This document shows positions 1 to 10,091 of a stretch of 64,000 nucleotides of DNA, one piece after another; within the stretch, counting starts at the first letter, position 1, and the number at the start of each line of letters is the position of its first letter. This stretch comes from Gigantopelta aegis (lineage: Eukaryota; Mollusca; Gastropoda; Neomphalida; Peltospiridae): contig NC_054703.1 of the NCBI RefSeq assembly GCF_016097555.1, forward strand, positions 12,557,554 to 12,621,553, read 5' to 3'. The notes below the pieces were generated by a model that was not told the origin of the DNA, made no database searches, and worked only from the letters and a program-made list of their open reading frames with translations. A program made the translations under genes and the position numbers.

Positions 1-113
1 GGAAAAAAAAGAGAGGAGAAAAAAAAGAGTATTTTAGACACAGTAGCTTACGACCATTTGGTTGTCGACAATTGCCAAATCATTACATAGTTTCCTCTAG
101 CCTTCATTGTGTG
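1..113. other. Unassigned flank
   Basis: Purine-rich and otherwise unremarkable sequence before the first SINE. No gene is visible. Confidence 0.3.
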
Positions 114-590
114 ACCGGCCTCAGTGGTACAGTCGTTAAGCCATCGGATTACAAGCTGGCAGGTACAGGGTTCGCAGCCCTATACCAGCTTCAACCCAGA
201 GCGAGTTCTTAAGAGCTCAGTGGGTAGGTCAAGGCCATTACATCCTCTTCTCTCTCACTATCCACTAACCAACTAACACCTAACCCACTGTCCTGGACAG
301 CCAGCCTAGATAGCTGAGATGTGTGCCCAGGACAGCGTGCTTGAACTTTAATTGGATATAAGCAGTGTTCGAGATTAACGGTATCCCGATATCTCGGGGA
401 CACCAGAATTTAATTTTGGATACCAGACTTCAAGAACCCAGTATCCCACCGGGATGCAATACAATATTAAATTCTCCGGTGGGATACCAGATTTTGACAT
501 GTTAGTATCCAACTGGTATACTGGCCAAACATTTTAATCTCGAACACTGATATAAGCACGACAATAAGTTGAAATGAATTAATAAATGAA
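114..590 (+). repeat. tRNA-derived SINE (CTGTCCTGG subfamily) interrupted by a MITE
   Basis: The head matches other copies here (accggcctcagtgg, then a B-box-like gggttcgcagccc). It continues through a block containing ctgtcctggacag and ends with an A-rich ttgaaatgaat tail. The tail is displaced by a 185-bp inserted element at 364-548. Intact relatives are at 34753-34928 and, reversed, 35921-36195, which show the uninterrupted order. Confidence 0.8.
364..548. mobile_element. Foldback MITE with 15-bp TIRs and 9-bp TSD, inside a SINE
   Basis: The ends are a perfect 15-bp inverted repeat, agtgttcgagattaa. The element is flanked by gatataagc at 355-363 and 549-557. The reversed SINE copy at 35921-36195 shows the same SINE site without the insert. 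The interior carries further inverted blocks (tatcccaccggga against tccggtgggata), so the whole could fold. A 9-bp duplication suggests a Mutator-like source. No coding capacity is present. Confidence 0.8.
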
Positions 591-679
591 TCTAGATTTG
601 TATCAAAAGTCGAAATTTATTTAATAATGTTCAACTCTTAGTTTTTGTTTCGTTTATGCATTTACTGGTTCTGTTTCAG

Positions 680-1127
680 TACTTTGGAGACCAAAAGTAA
701 AAGGGCTCAAAAGCAAATGTTCCTTCCAGTCTGATTTCAAAAAGACACGTGACCAAAAACGACATTGTAAAACCGGTCTAAATCCTAAAGGTCCTCTGTT
801 TTACAACAAATATGTCTAACAGTGACCATAGATGTGTTGAACGTGAGGTCTTGTCAACACATTGTGATTGAGGTCAAAGCATAAACGATATCCTCTGTGA
901 GGTCTTGTCAACACTGTTTGAGGTCAACATCAAATATGTCTAACAGTGACCATAGATGTGTTGAACGTGAGGTCTTGTCAACACATTGTGATTGAGGTCA
1001 AAGCGTAAAGGATCCTCTGTTTTACAATATGTCTAACAGTGATAATAGATGTGTTGAACGCGAGGTCTCGTCAACACATTGTGATTGAGGTCAAAGCATA
1101 AACGATATCCTCTGTTTTACAACAAAT
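680..1127 (+). other. 5' UTR of zinc-finger gene 1, with three copies of its own start
   Basis: A branch/pyrimidine region and ctgtttcag at 671-679 form a splice acceptor shared in sequence with zinc-finger genes 2-4, so the exon probably begins at 680. The leader contains ATGs at 812, 936 and 1029. Each opens a 19-codon mini-ORF (812-871, 936-995, 1029-1088) nearly identical to the first 18 codons of the main ORF but closed by TGA. The real start at 1128 is the fourth copy, where tgtgattga is replaced by tgtgaaacc. Confidence 0.7.
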
Positions 1128-2558
1128 ATGTCTAACAGTGACCATAGATGTGTTGAACGTGAGGTCTTGTCAACACATTGTGAAACCAACCGTGATATGA
1201 AAGAACAAACGTCAACACATTCTTGTGAGAAACCTTTCAAATGTGGGATGTGTTTAAAGTGTTTCTCCTGCAGGAGCAAGGTCATGCGGCATATGTTAAC
1301 CCACACCCTAGAAAGACCATATCGGTGTAAGGTGTGCAAAATGTCTTTCCATCTGAGTACGTATTTAAAGCAACATACGAGGATTCACTTGGGAGTCAAG
1401 AATTTCAAATGCGAGGTGTGTGAAAAATATTTTTGTCAGAGTTCCACGTTGAAAAATCATTCTGAAGACAGCCCTGACCTGAAAGTGCGAACGTCAACAT
1501 ATTCTTGCGAGAAGCCTTTCCAATGTGGGATGTGTTTAAAGTATTTCTCTTACAGGAGTACGATTAAGCGCCATATGTTGTCCCACACTGGTGAAAGACC
1601 ATATCAGTGTGAGGTGTGCAGAAAGTCTTTTCATCTGAGTAAATACTTGAAGCTACATTTGTTGATTCACACTGGAGTCAAGAATTTCAAATGTGAATTG
1701 TGCAAAACTTATTTTTATCAGAGTTCTACGTTGAAAAATCATTGTGAAAACAACCCTGATCTGGAAGGACAAACGTCAACAGATTCTTGTGAGAAACCTT
1801 TCCAGTGTGGGGTGTGTTTAAAGTATTTCTCTTACAGAAGTAAGATTGAGCGGCATATGTTAACCCACACTTTTGAAAGGCCATATCAGTGTAAGGTGTG
1901 CAGGAAGTCTTTTCATCTGAGTAAATACTTGAAAGAGCATATTGTAATTCACTCTGGAGTGAAGAATTTCAAATGTGAGGTGTGTGCAAAACATTTTTTT
2001 CAGAGTTCCACGTTGAAAAATCATATGATGATTCACTCTGCCAAACGCTTTAAATGTGAAGCATGTGCGAAAATGTTCTGTAGAAAAGCTGACTTGAAGA
2101 CACATACGTTGGTTCACACTGGCGTTAAGAATTTCAAATGTGGCGTATGTGCAAAACTGTTTGCTAAGATCTCCGGTTTCAAGCAGCATATGTTAATTCA
2201 CAATGCCGTTAAACATCTCAAATGTGAGGTGTGTACGGAGCGTTTCTCTCGGAAGCAAGAGCTGAAAAAACACACGCTGATGCACGCTGGTGTCAAAATG
2301 TTCAAATGTGAGACATGTGCAAAATTGTTCTCACGGGAATCGTTCTTGAAGGACCATATGTTGGTTCACACTGGTGAGAAACGTCTGAAACCTTTCAAAT
2401 GCGAGCAATGTGCAAAGTGTTTTCAACGCAATTGCCAATTGAAAGAACATAAGTTGACTCACTCCAGTGTTAAATCTTACAAGTGTGAAACATGTGCTAA
2501 ATGCTTCTGGGTAAGATCATGCTTGAAACGACATATGAACGTTCACCATTCACACTGA
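1128..2558 (+). CDS. C2H2 zinc-finger protein 1 (15 finger units)
   Basis: 476-residue single-exon ORF, probably a nuclear DNA-binding protein. Residues 1-32 are a family-specific leader (MSNSDHRC...STHCE). Finger units follow from residue 37 to the C-terminus with the pattern C-x2-C-x12-H-x3-H; 13 are complete. The third and sixth units keep CxxC and the first His but run into a leader-like HSED/HCEN segment instead of a second His. A 94-residue block (CEKPF... at residues 33, 127 and 221; 282 bp) is repeated three times, which explains these odd units. Linkers are the lophotrochozoan-style HTGVKxFKC rather than the strict TGEKPY type. No KRAB, SCAN, BTB or ZAD domain is visible. The ATG at 1128 is chosen because earlier copies of the same start are closed by TGA. 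The target is unknown. Confidence 0.9.
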   Translation: MSNSDHRCVEREVLSTHCETNRDMKEQTSTHSCEKPFKCGMCLKCFSCRSKVMRHMLTHTLERPYRCKVCKMSFHLSTYLKQHTRIHLGVKNFKCEVCEKYFCQSSTLKNHSEDSPDLKVRTSTYSCEKPFQCGMCLKYFSYRSTIKRHMLSHTGERPYQCEVCRKSFHLSKYLKLHLLIHTGVKNFKCELCKTYFYQSSTLKNHCENNPDLEGQTSTDSCEKPFQCGVCLKYFSYRSKIERHMLTHTFERPYQCKVCRKSFHLSKYLKEHIVIHSGVKNFKCEVCAKHFFQSSTLKNHMMIHSAKRFKCEACAKMFCRKADLKTHTLVHTGVKNFKCGVCAKLFAKISGFKQHMLIHNAVKHLKCEVCTERFSRKQELKKHTLMHAGVKMFKCETCAKLFSRESFLKDHMLVHTGEKRLKPFKCEQCAKCFQRNCQLKEHKLTHSSVKSYKCETCAKCFWVRSCLKRHMNVHHSH

Positions 2559-2865
2559 TGTTAGGCCCGCTGTCTATTAACTAGATTCTGCTTAAAAAAA
2601 CATATGACCGTTCAGCATTCACACTGATGTTAGGCCCGCTGTCTGTTAATTAGATTCTGCTTGAAAAGACATATGACCGTTCACACTGATGTTAGGCCCG
2701 CTGTCTATTAATTAGATTCTGCTTGAAAAGACATATGACCGTTCACACTGATGTTAGGCCCGCTGTCTAGTAACTAGATCCTGCTTGAAACGACATATGA
2801 ACGTTCACCATTCACACTGATGTTAGACCCGCTGTCTAGTAACTAGATTCTGCTTGAAATAACAC
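2521..2865 (+). repeat. Tandem repeat copying the 3' end of zinc-finger gene 1
   Basis: Six starts of gcttgaaa... lie at 2521, 2590, 2659, 2721, 2783 and 2852 (periods 69 or 62 bp). The first unit contains the last 12 codons and stop of the gene. The later units repeat that coding end plus about 30 bp of 3' UTR. Two units share a 7-bp loss. Confidence 0.85.
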
Positions 2866-2931
2866 ATAATATAATTGAAATTCAGAAAATAATGTCGAAA
2901 ATATCGTCTGACCATTAAATTCTTTTGAGTA

Positions 2932-2932
<1 letters not shown>
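2866..2932. mobile_element. Solo terminal fragment of the Tc1 family found at 8511 and 45989
   Basis: It matches the right ends of the two longer Tc1 copies, including attcagaaaataatgtcgaa and the terminal cttttgagtag, followed by a TA repeat. The rest of the element is absent. Confidence 0.75.
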
Positions 2933-3016
<84 letters not shown>

Positions 3017-3037
3017 CACACACATGTATATATATAT
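2933..3037. repeat. (TA)n-(CA)n microsatellite
   Basis: About 50 bp of TA followed by about 40 bp of CA. The short ORFs predicted here on the minus strand are repeat artefacts. Confidence 0.95.
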
Positions 3038-3059
3038 TGGTTAGTGTGCTTAAATACAA

Positions 3060-3600
3060 GAATTCTCGCGAATTACAAAGTAAAATCAGACACTGGATTT
3101 AATTAAGGCATTTGTCAGCATAAGTAGCAGGATATTTTCTGAAATGTGAGCCTGTTACGTCGTTAAGTGGTTCTTGGGTCGGGGGGTGGGGGGAGGGGAG
3201 GGGTGGGGGTGGGTGGGAGATAGATACACACAACCAAAAATTGTCAGTAACGTGTGTTGTGGCCCATTTTGTAATGAACAACCCATTTTGTAATATGTAA
3301 CCATTTTGTAATATAAAAGCGATCCATTCTGCAATACATATAGGTACCCATTCTGTAATAAAAACCGACCAGTTGTGTAATGAAAAATAGGTGCCCATTT
3401 TGTAATAAAATACTTTAAAACGTTGGAATATGAACCAGGTATTGAATAGATACAGTGTATTTATAAATTTAAATAATTTTAAACATTCCGTTACCGAGAG
3501 TCTACCGGTGGTACGAGACATCTAAGGTCGATCCCACTAAGTAGATATCTGTTAATTCCACTGAAAAATATGTGCATTGTTTTTGTTTCCGAGTCCAATG
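3060..3600. other. Non-coding stretch with degenerate cccattttgtaat repeats
   Basis: A G-rich run lies at 3181-3215. Six or seven imperfect copies of cccattttgtaat, spaced irregularly by roughly 20-30 bp, lie at about 3265-3410. No gene is seen. Confidence 0.5.
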
Positions 3601-3610
3601 TCGGATCCAG

Positions 3611-3692
3611 AGAATCCATTTAGGTGGGCCCCAATCACATGAGGCGGAATGCCAAGGGAACTTTGGGGGAGGTTTGGAGAGGGAGTAGCGAT

Positions 3693-3743
<51 letters not shown>

Positions 3744-3925
3744 ATATATATGTATTATGTATTTATATATATGTGTGTGTGGCCCCCCCCCCCCTTTTGG
3801 CACCTTTCGACGTCCGTGGTATGTACTATGCTGTCTGTGAGAGGGTGCATATATTCCATTTAGGGGGCCCCAATGGCATGAGACTGAATGCCAAGGGAAC
3901 TTTGGGAGAGGTTTGGAGGGGGATC
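3611..3925. repeat. Duplicated segment flanking a TA microsatellite
   Basis: A roughly 70-bp sequence (tccatttagg...ggccccaat...gccaagggaactttgg) occurs near 3617-3685 and again near 3857-3925. A (TA)n tract and a C-run lie between the copies. Confidence 0.7.
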
Positions 3926-3929
3926 GTAA

Positions 3930-5080
3930 AAAAAGAGAAAAATACTATATAATAAAATTATAACTGTCGCAAAATTTAGGGGAGTGGAGCGGACCCTGGT
4001 GAAGGCGAGAACGTACATTTCTGTATCGTTAGTTTCATTAGTAACCACTGAATAGGTCGTAGCTAATAATGCAGCTATCTGTACAGAAAACCGCAGCTAG
4101 TCATTTAGTCAAATTAATGTACACTTCCGTTCGTACACAGTGATATATACAAAGACACATGCATATTAGTTGCAAATATCAAGACATTATTAAGATGCCG
4201 TTTTAACGAGTCGGTCATCAATGAGCCCCTTTTTCTTGCTTGGTCTCCCCAAGACGTGGTCGTAAGTATTTCTGTTGAGCACAAAAATAGTGTACATTTC
4301 CGTTTCTGTATTGCGCACAATCCGACAAACAATAATAGAAATAAAAAACTTTATTAACGTCAAAAAATAAAAGAACTACTCCACGATTCAGTAGTAACAA
4401 AGGGCCTTTGTTGCAAGCGACTGGAGTGTGAACGCGCCGGAAGTAATTTAGTGGATGTTCGTGCCGCTTAACGCATATGAAAATCAAGGACAGATAAGTA
4501 TGTTTCTAATAGAGGCTATTGTTAAGCGGCAGGATTGATAATGCACATGATATTAAGTACATAAAAATATTCGTGCAGTCAGTTATTTGTCAAATTCAAA
4601 ATGTAATTAAATGTCACGTCTGTGACCCCCCACCTCACCCCATGGATCTGCACTTGAAATGTGCCGAGATGTCGTTAAACAAAGGCTATTTTGCTCTCGT
4701 TTAAAGGTAGCCGTACAGCAAATAATATCGGAGTGGGTTAATGTTCGAGTGGAATCGAACTTTCCTTTATCCCACAGTTGGTGATAAATGTGCGAGTGTT
4801 GGTTGTGATAAACTGTTGATTTATCCGACCAGTAAATTCCTGTTACTTAATTTGAACTAGTTTCAGTGTACCAACTAGCATTGTGCTGGAAACAGGTGCG
4901 TGGGCCTACTAAAAATATCATGACAATTTTTGTGTGGAACTTGGGTAGACGCTACTCGTTATGTCTGAAATGAGCAGCTTAACACCCTTTTTTTCTGATG
5001 TAGTTTAACAGTGAGCGTTGGTAGAATTTTATATATATATATATATTATAATTTATATATTTGTATATGTCGCTTGATAA
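3930..5080. other. No gene recognised
   Basis: Low-coding AT-rich sequence with one short TA tract near 5031. Short ORFs here show no family resemblance. Confidence 0.4.
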
Positions 5081-5084
5081 GTTG

Positions 5085-5155
5085 CATGTAGGAGTTTTAG
5101 CCACATATGTTACTATTATCGTCTATGGGATTTGATTTGGTGGTATACACCCTTA
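5085..5155 (-). repeat. Fragment of the 60.5/62.6-kb direct-repeat family
   Basis: The reverse strand reads ggtgtataccaccaaatc and continues to ctcctacatgcaac, the first ~70 bp of the ~450-bp terminal repeats at 60530 and 62587. The remainder is missing. Confidence 0.7.
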
Positions 5156-5204
5156 AAGCGCTGTGTTCCTTTTTACGAAATTAATTAATTAATTAATTAA
5201 TTCA

Positions 5205-5392
5205 TTCATTCATTTGTAGTTATTTTCTTGCTTATGTCTAATTATTAAAGTTAAAGCATACTGTGCTGGGCACACACAACTTGTCCACGATGCCATATAA
5301 ACAGGAGAGGGCTAGGGGACACTCGAACTAGTGGTTCGTGAGAGAGACGTCGGTGTAGTGGCCTTACACGCCTACCCATTGACATAAGCGTA
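5205..5392 (-). repeat. Degenerate SINE (CTGTCCTGG subfamily)
   Basis: Reversed remnants of the subfamily: the cttatgtctaatt end, ctgtgctgggcacacac, then gtagtggccttacacgcctaccca. It is strongly diverged and lacks the head. Confidence 0.6.
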
Positions 5393-5820
5393 CGAGACGG
5401 GAGGCGGGGAAGAGGGAGTCCCCCACAAGTTCTGGTGCAAAACCTCTCAATTCTGGCAAAAAGGATGGAGATATCCGAGGAAAATGTGCTAACCTGAGAC
5501 CTTTTTACCATGTATTTTCATCATTAGTTATAACCCATATAAAACTGCACAGTGATTCGTTTGTAACCCTATATAGCTGTTTGGTAGTAATGCTAATATG
5601 AATAAATGTTGTTATCCAGATTCGGGTATTTTAATTTAGTTCGGACAGAAACCAGCCTGCAGACTACAAGAATGTGAGCCCGTATGTCTATGTCTATTGA
5701 ATTATTAAAGCACGCTCTGGGCTGGTTGTAACCCAGATTTAAGTCCGATGGCTTATTCATTATATCACCGATGCCGGGCCACGAATAGAAATTAATTCCC
5801 GAAGAGTTTCAGAGAAAGAC
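5393..5820. other. No gene recognised
   Basis: A short SINE-like scrap near 5680-5725 (aagcacgctctgggct) is the only recognisable content. Confidence 0.4.
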
Positions 5821-5826
5821 CACGGA

Positions 5827-5965
5827 CCAATGAATAGTCGACAAATCAGAACACAAGCCACAGAAAAGCTTTAGCCAATCAGAACACGACACGCAAATTG
5901 ACGATAGAGCTTAAAAGGCTTCGACTTAATTTTGCAGCAGAAGTGACTTGGCGCTGATATAGCAG
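5827..5965 (+). promoter_or_regulatory. Candidate promoter and untranslated first exon of the secreted cysteine-rich gene
   Basis: Two CCAAT boxes (5827-5831 and 5875-5879) precede a TATA-like ttaaaagg at 5911. About 25-50 bp further on, a short candidate exon ends in gcag|gtaagc with a good donor at 5966. The next acceptor in the same direction is tttcag at 7665, which begins the exon with the signal peptide. The link is inferred from order and splice signals only. Confidence 0.4.
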
Positions 5966-6006
5966 GTAAGCGCAGACTTAGTGTATAGCTAGATGTCACC
6001 ATCCAT

Positions 6007-6038
6007 ATATATATATATATATACACTGTATATATACA

Positions 6039-6098
<60 letters not shown>
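6007..6098. repeat. (TA)n microsatellite
   Basis: An almost pure TA run with two atacactg interruptions at its left end. Confidence 0.95.
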
Positions 6099-6104
<6 letters not shown>

Positions 6105-6380
6105 CAGGGTTTCTGCCAGAGGGTAAAACTGCTATGGTGCCATACCGAAACAATTTGCAGATTTTTTTTTTTAAGTTAACCTTTTGACAAAATTAATTAC
6201 CGTTATCATTACTGTATGATTTTCGTAACCCTATCCCTAAACTTAATCCATTTTCTTTCTGGGGGAGCTCCTCCCCCATTGCCCCCTGTTGACTTGATTG
6301 CATTCAAGTCCATAACGCCATGCCCCAAAGTTTATTTTATTTTATTTACACCCAAAAATTTACTTCTGGCAGAAACACTA
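6105..6380. mobile_element. Putative hAT-like MITE with cagggtttctgccaga ends
   Basis: The left end cagggtttctgccaga pairs with the right end tctggcagaaacacta (14 of 16 positions). The interior is non-coding. The TA-rich flanks hide any target duplication. Assignment to hAT rests only on the CAGGG-type terminus. Confidence 0.55.
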
Positions 6381-6483
6381 TATATAGGTTAATAGTGTGT
6401 TTCGGTATGGTCAGTATCATATATTAGGAAAAAACCTTTTGTTATGTCTCTGGCGAGAATCATACATTTGTTTTATTCATAAT

Positions 6484-6620
6484 AAATAATATTGACGATA
6501 CCGAACCACACAAGGGTAATAATCTCTTTATAATCTAATCTAAAGCTTTTTGTAAACTGTATACGCACCTTTAATTACTGTCAGCCATTACTCGATATTA
6601 AAATGCTGTATAAATATGTG
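6484..6620. repeat. Fragment of the TTGACGATACC inverted-repeat family
   Basis: attgacgataccgaacc followed by gggtaataatctcttt and tttgtaaactgtatac matches the left ends of the copies at 38753 and 54939. The other end is not present here. Confidence 0.6.
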
Positions 6621-6671
6621 ACGTTGTTACTTTTTAAATATTCTTATATAACTGTAAACTGGTACTTGTGT

Positions 6672-6740
6672 ATGTGTGTGTGTGTGTGTGTGTGTGCGCG
6701 TGTGTGTGTGTGTGTGTGGGAGGGAGGGGGGGGGGGGGGA
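6672..6740. repeat. (GT)n followed by a G-run
   Basis: Simple repeat. The predicted ORFs across it are artefacts. Confidence 0.95.
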
Positions 6741-7078
6741 GGTGTCAGGCCGATGTTTGCCCGAATTAAAACTAAAAACGTGCCCAATCTGGATTACAAC
6801 GTTTATTCATGTTAGCATTACTGCCAAACAGCTATATAGGGTTGTAAACAAATCGCTACGCATTTCTACGTGGGTTACAACTAATAGTTTGGGTAGAATA
6901 ATGAAATTAATTCAGGCCAACTCATTTATCCCGTTTTTCTCTCTTATTTTTGCCCGAATTTAAGGATTTGCTGCCCCGTCCCCTCTCTCGTACGATTATG
7001 TGTGGACGCATTTGTTTGACCAGCCACTTGTATGAACGAAAACAAAAAAAGAAGAAAAAATAGAACTCTAAAATCTAT

Positions 7079-7630
7079 CAATCTGATTAAAATTAGCTCT
7101 TCTGGTCTCACCTGTAGATCTAACAACATTGTGTGGACTCCAATGTCCAGGTGACATTTCATCTATAAATAACAGTTTAAATATCGACCAATTACACTTC
7201 GCCTTTTATAACATAATTCGGGAGCATACAAATTCTAAAAATATCAGTCGAGACTATTTATGCAATAGGCGAATTTGTTGGTCTATTGCAACGTTGAAAA
7301 AACAGGGGGAAAAGTGTAGTAATAAACACTGGATTATATACTAGTATAAAAAGATTTTATGGCTATACCATCACGGTTTTTTTTTCGCCTTAAAACGAAT
7401 TTTATATAAAATTTTATATTGAAATTAGTTTCCGGCATACTTCGTAATTCACCCGAATCATTTCGTATACTCTCGGCATAATCCCGAATGTTTTAAAATT
7501 CTTTTCAAATCACTGGTATGATTTTAAAAGTAAGGTTTTGATTGGTCGAATGAAAGGTCAACTGGACACGAGCTCCAATGGGCTGCTGTTAGATCGACAT
7601 GTAATAGTGGAGCTAATTTTAATTAGATTG
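7079..7630. mobile_element. Mutator-like MITE, copy 1
   Basis: 552-bp non-coding element whose ends are near-perfect inverted repeats (caatctgattaaaattagct and agctaattttaattagattg). The flanks are aaaatctat (7070-7078) and aacatctat (7631-7639), an imperfect 9-bp duplication. Copies 2 and 3 at 16666-17209 and 20065-20643 share the body and also have 9-bp flanks. It lies in the first intron of the secreted-protein gene, ending 35 bp before the acceptor. Confidence 0.85.
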
Positions 7631-7665
7631 AACATCTATAAACATCACATGGCTCTTTATTTCAG

Positions 7666-7786
7666 ATACACGTTGTGACAGTACAGATTGTCCTGTATAC
7701 AAAGACCAGAATGAACGCCTTGTTGATTTCGTTTTTAGTGATAGCTGCTGTTCTGATAGAGTCTACATATGCAAAAGGACCTGACC
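7666..7786 (+). other. Exon with 5' UTR and signal peptide
   Basis: Acceptor tttatttcag at 7656-7665, ATG at 7711, donor gtaata at 7787. Part of the coding tail plus donor (gcaaaaggacctgaccgtaa) recurs at 11696-11715. Confidence 0.65.
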
Positions 7787-7940
7787 GTAATATTTTAATA
7801 CTCTCTCTCTCTCCAGTGGCGTAGGCTCTCTCTTTTTTTTTTTTTTTAGGGGGGGGGGGGGGGGGGCAGCTGTGTAGTGGGATATGACACAGGAACCTTT
7901 TTAACGTTATTAATAAGCGAAAAGGTAAACATTTCCCGGA

Positions 7941-7997
<57 letters not shown>

Positions 7998-10021
7998 GAG
8001 AGAGAGAGTCTTCAAACAAAGCAGGGGAACCTGAAATATTAATGTTAATATCAACTATTAGACTAAACATACGTTTTGACCACAGACGTCCTAGTAAAGA
8101 ACGTTCATGTCTGTTTATCAACACACTGAAACACATAGTTTTCACATGTATCACGCAGTTGCCCCGTACAAGTACGTGGGATGTCATTCTCGAGTTTGAT
8201 AATTTCCAGGAAGGTCGATTCTTTTCCATTCTGTGATCCTACAGTTGTTATTGGTTTGTTTTTAATCATTTTTATTGTTTGAATTTGCGATTTACTGACA
8301 AAAAACCGTCAACTTTCAAATTTCACTTGTGACCCCAATCGTCCTTTGTGGTGGTAATAAAAATTACTGTAATACTGAACTACTGGTTGTAATGTTTGCC
8401 CAGTTAATTCACTATTAACATATAACCATTCCCCACAGCTAATATACCTTACAATTTTGGCAATTGTAAATTCTACTTAGACTTCCCCTACCTTTATATG
8501 TATATATATACTACTCAAAAGAATTTAAGGGTCAAAAATTTATAACCAAATAAGTTTCAGAGTGTATTAGATTGATGATGTAAACTACACCAAAAATTTA
8601 ATTTATTGTTCCATATTTACAAAAAACCACAAATAAACGTCACTGTATACAGACATGCTGTCAAAGTTGAAGGTTGTCAAACATGGATTTTACACATTAG
8701 AACATTCGTTTAATAGTGTGTGAATCCACCCCTGGCGCGAATACACTCGACACATCGTTGCCTCATGCTGTTGATCAGACGTCTGAAGAACTCTTGGGGA
8801 ATGGCCTGCCACTCTGACATAAGAAGTTGACCCAGATCATGAAGGTTGCCGGATATGGATCCCGAACTCTCCTGATTCGTCCCAGGCGGACTCTATGGGG
8901 CCAGTAATATGCTGGCCAATCCATCCTGGCGATACCTTGTTGTCGGAGGGGCACCCTGGCGCGGTGGGGTCTGGCATTGTCCTGCAGAATGCCCCGCCGA
9001 ATCTGCTCCTGGGAGAACCAACGGCCGGAGATAGCTAGATTGCCATCCACCACAAAGAGGGGGTCCTGTGGTGGATAGAGATGCCGCCCCACACCATGAC
9101 GCTGCCACCCCCGAAACGGTGACGTCTAACGTTAACGTCAGCGAAGCGCTCCCCAGGACGTCTGTAGACACGAACCCGACCGTCGTTGAACTGGAGACTA
9201 AACCTTGACTCGTCAGTTAACATCACTCGACCCCACTGAACACGTTGCCACCGCAGATGAAGTGTGCACCAGTGACGTCTGGCCATTCTGTGACGTGGTA
9301 GGAGTGGTGGTCGAACAGCCTGGCGACGGCAGCTTAGATTATTGGCTCTCAGACGATTGCGTATGGTTTGATTCCAGTCGCAGTCCGCAGATTGTCACGT
9401 AATCGGCGTGCAGTGGTTGTGCGTTGACGTAGAGCCATATTGGTGATGTAGCGGTCCTCTCTATTTGTAGTGCTTCGGGGTCTTCCCGAACGTGGACGAT
9501 TTCGAACAGAATTCGTTGCTTGGTACCGTTGCCACAGTCGGCGAACGACACTCTGACTGACACCCAAGTCTCAGAGCAACATTTCTTTGCGTATTGCCAT
9601 CCTGAAGCCAAGCAATAGCCCTTCCTCGCTCTTCGATAGTCAGTTGACGTCGTACCATTGTCGAATTTGGAGTGTGCACCGTACACGAACGCAAGCTCCA
9701 ATTATACGGAAATTCAGCATTGGGAACATGGAATACACATGCAAAGCATGCAAATGAAGCGCTTTGTGAAAAAGCAAGTTATGGGCACTTAGCAGACCTT
9801 TCGCTATCGCCCTAATTTACGTGCAAATGTAAGCATGTTTTCGCCATTAGAACTAGTCGACAGTGTCAATGACAGTGGATTTTAATTCATTTATGGGTTG
9901 CTTAGACCCACTTTCGTCAAAATGGAACAATACCACGCGTGACATTATGGTCTAGCTAATATAATTGACATTCAGAAAATAATGTCGAAAGTATCGTCTG
10001 ACCCTTAAATTCTTTTGAGTA

Positions 10022-10091
<70 letters not shown>

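Noticed and set aside
2823-3059. ORFs of alternating Cys-Val or Tyr-Ile
   Set aside because: Translations of CA and TA microsatellites; the same holds at 3552-3863, 5993-6187, 7662-8236, 44000-44317 and 58621-58920.
5827-5965. Promoter of a separate non-coding RNA
   Set aside because: The donor at 5966 and the next acceptor at 7665 make a first exon of the secreted-protein gene the simpler reading.
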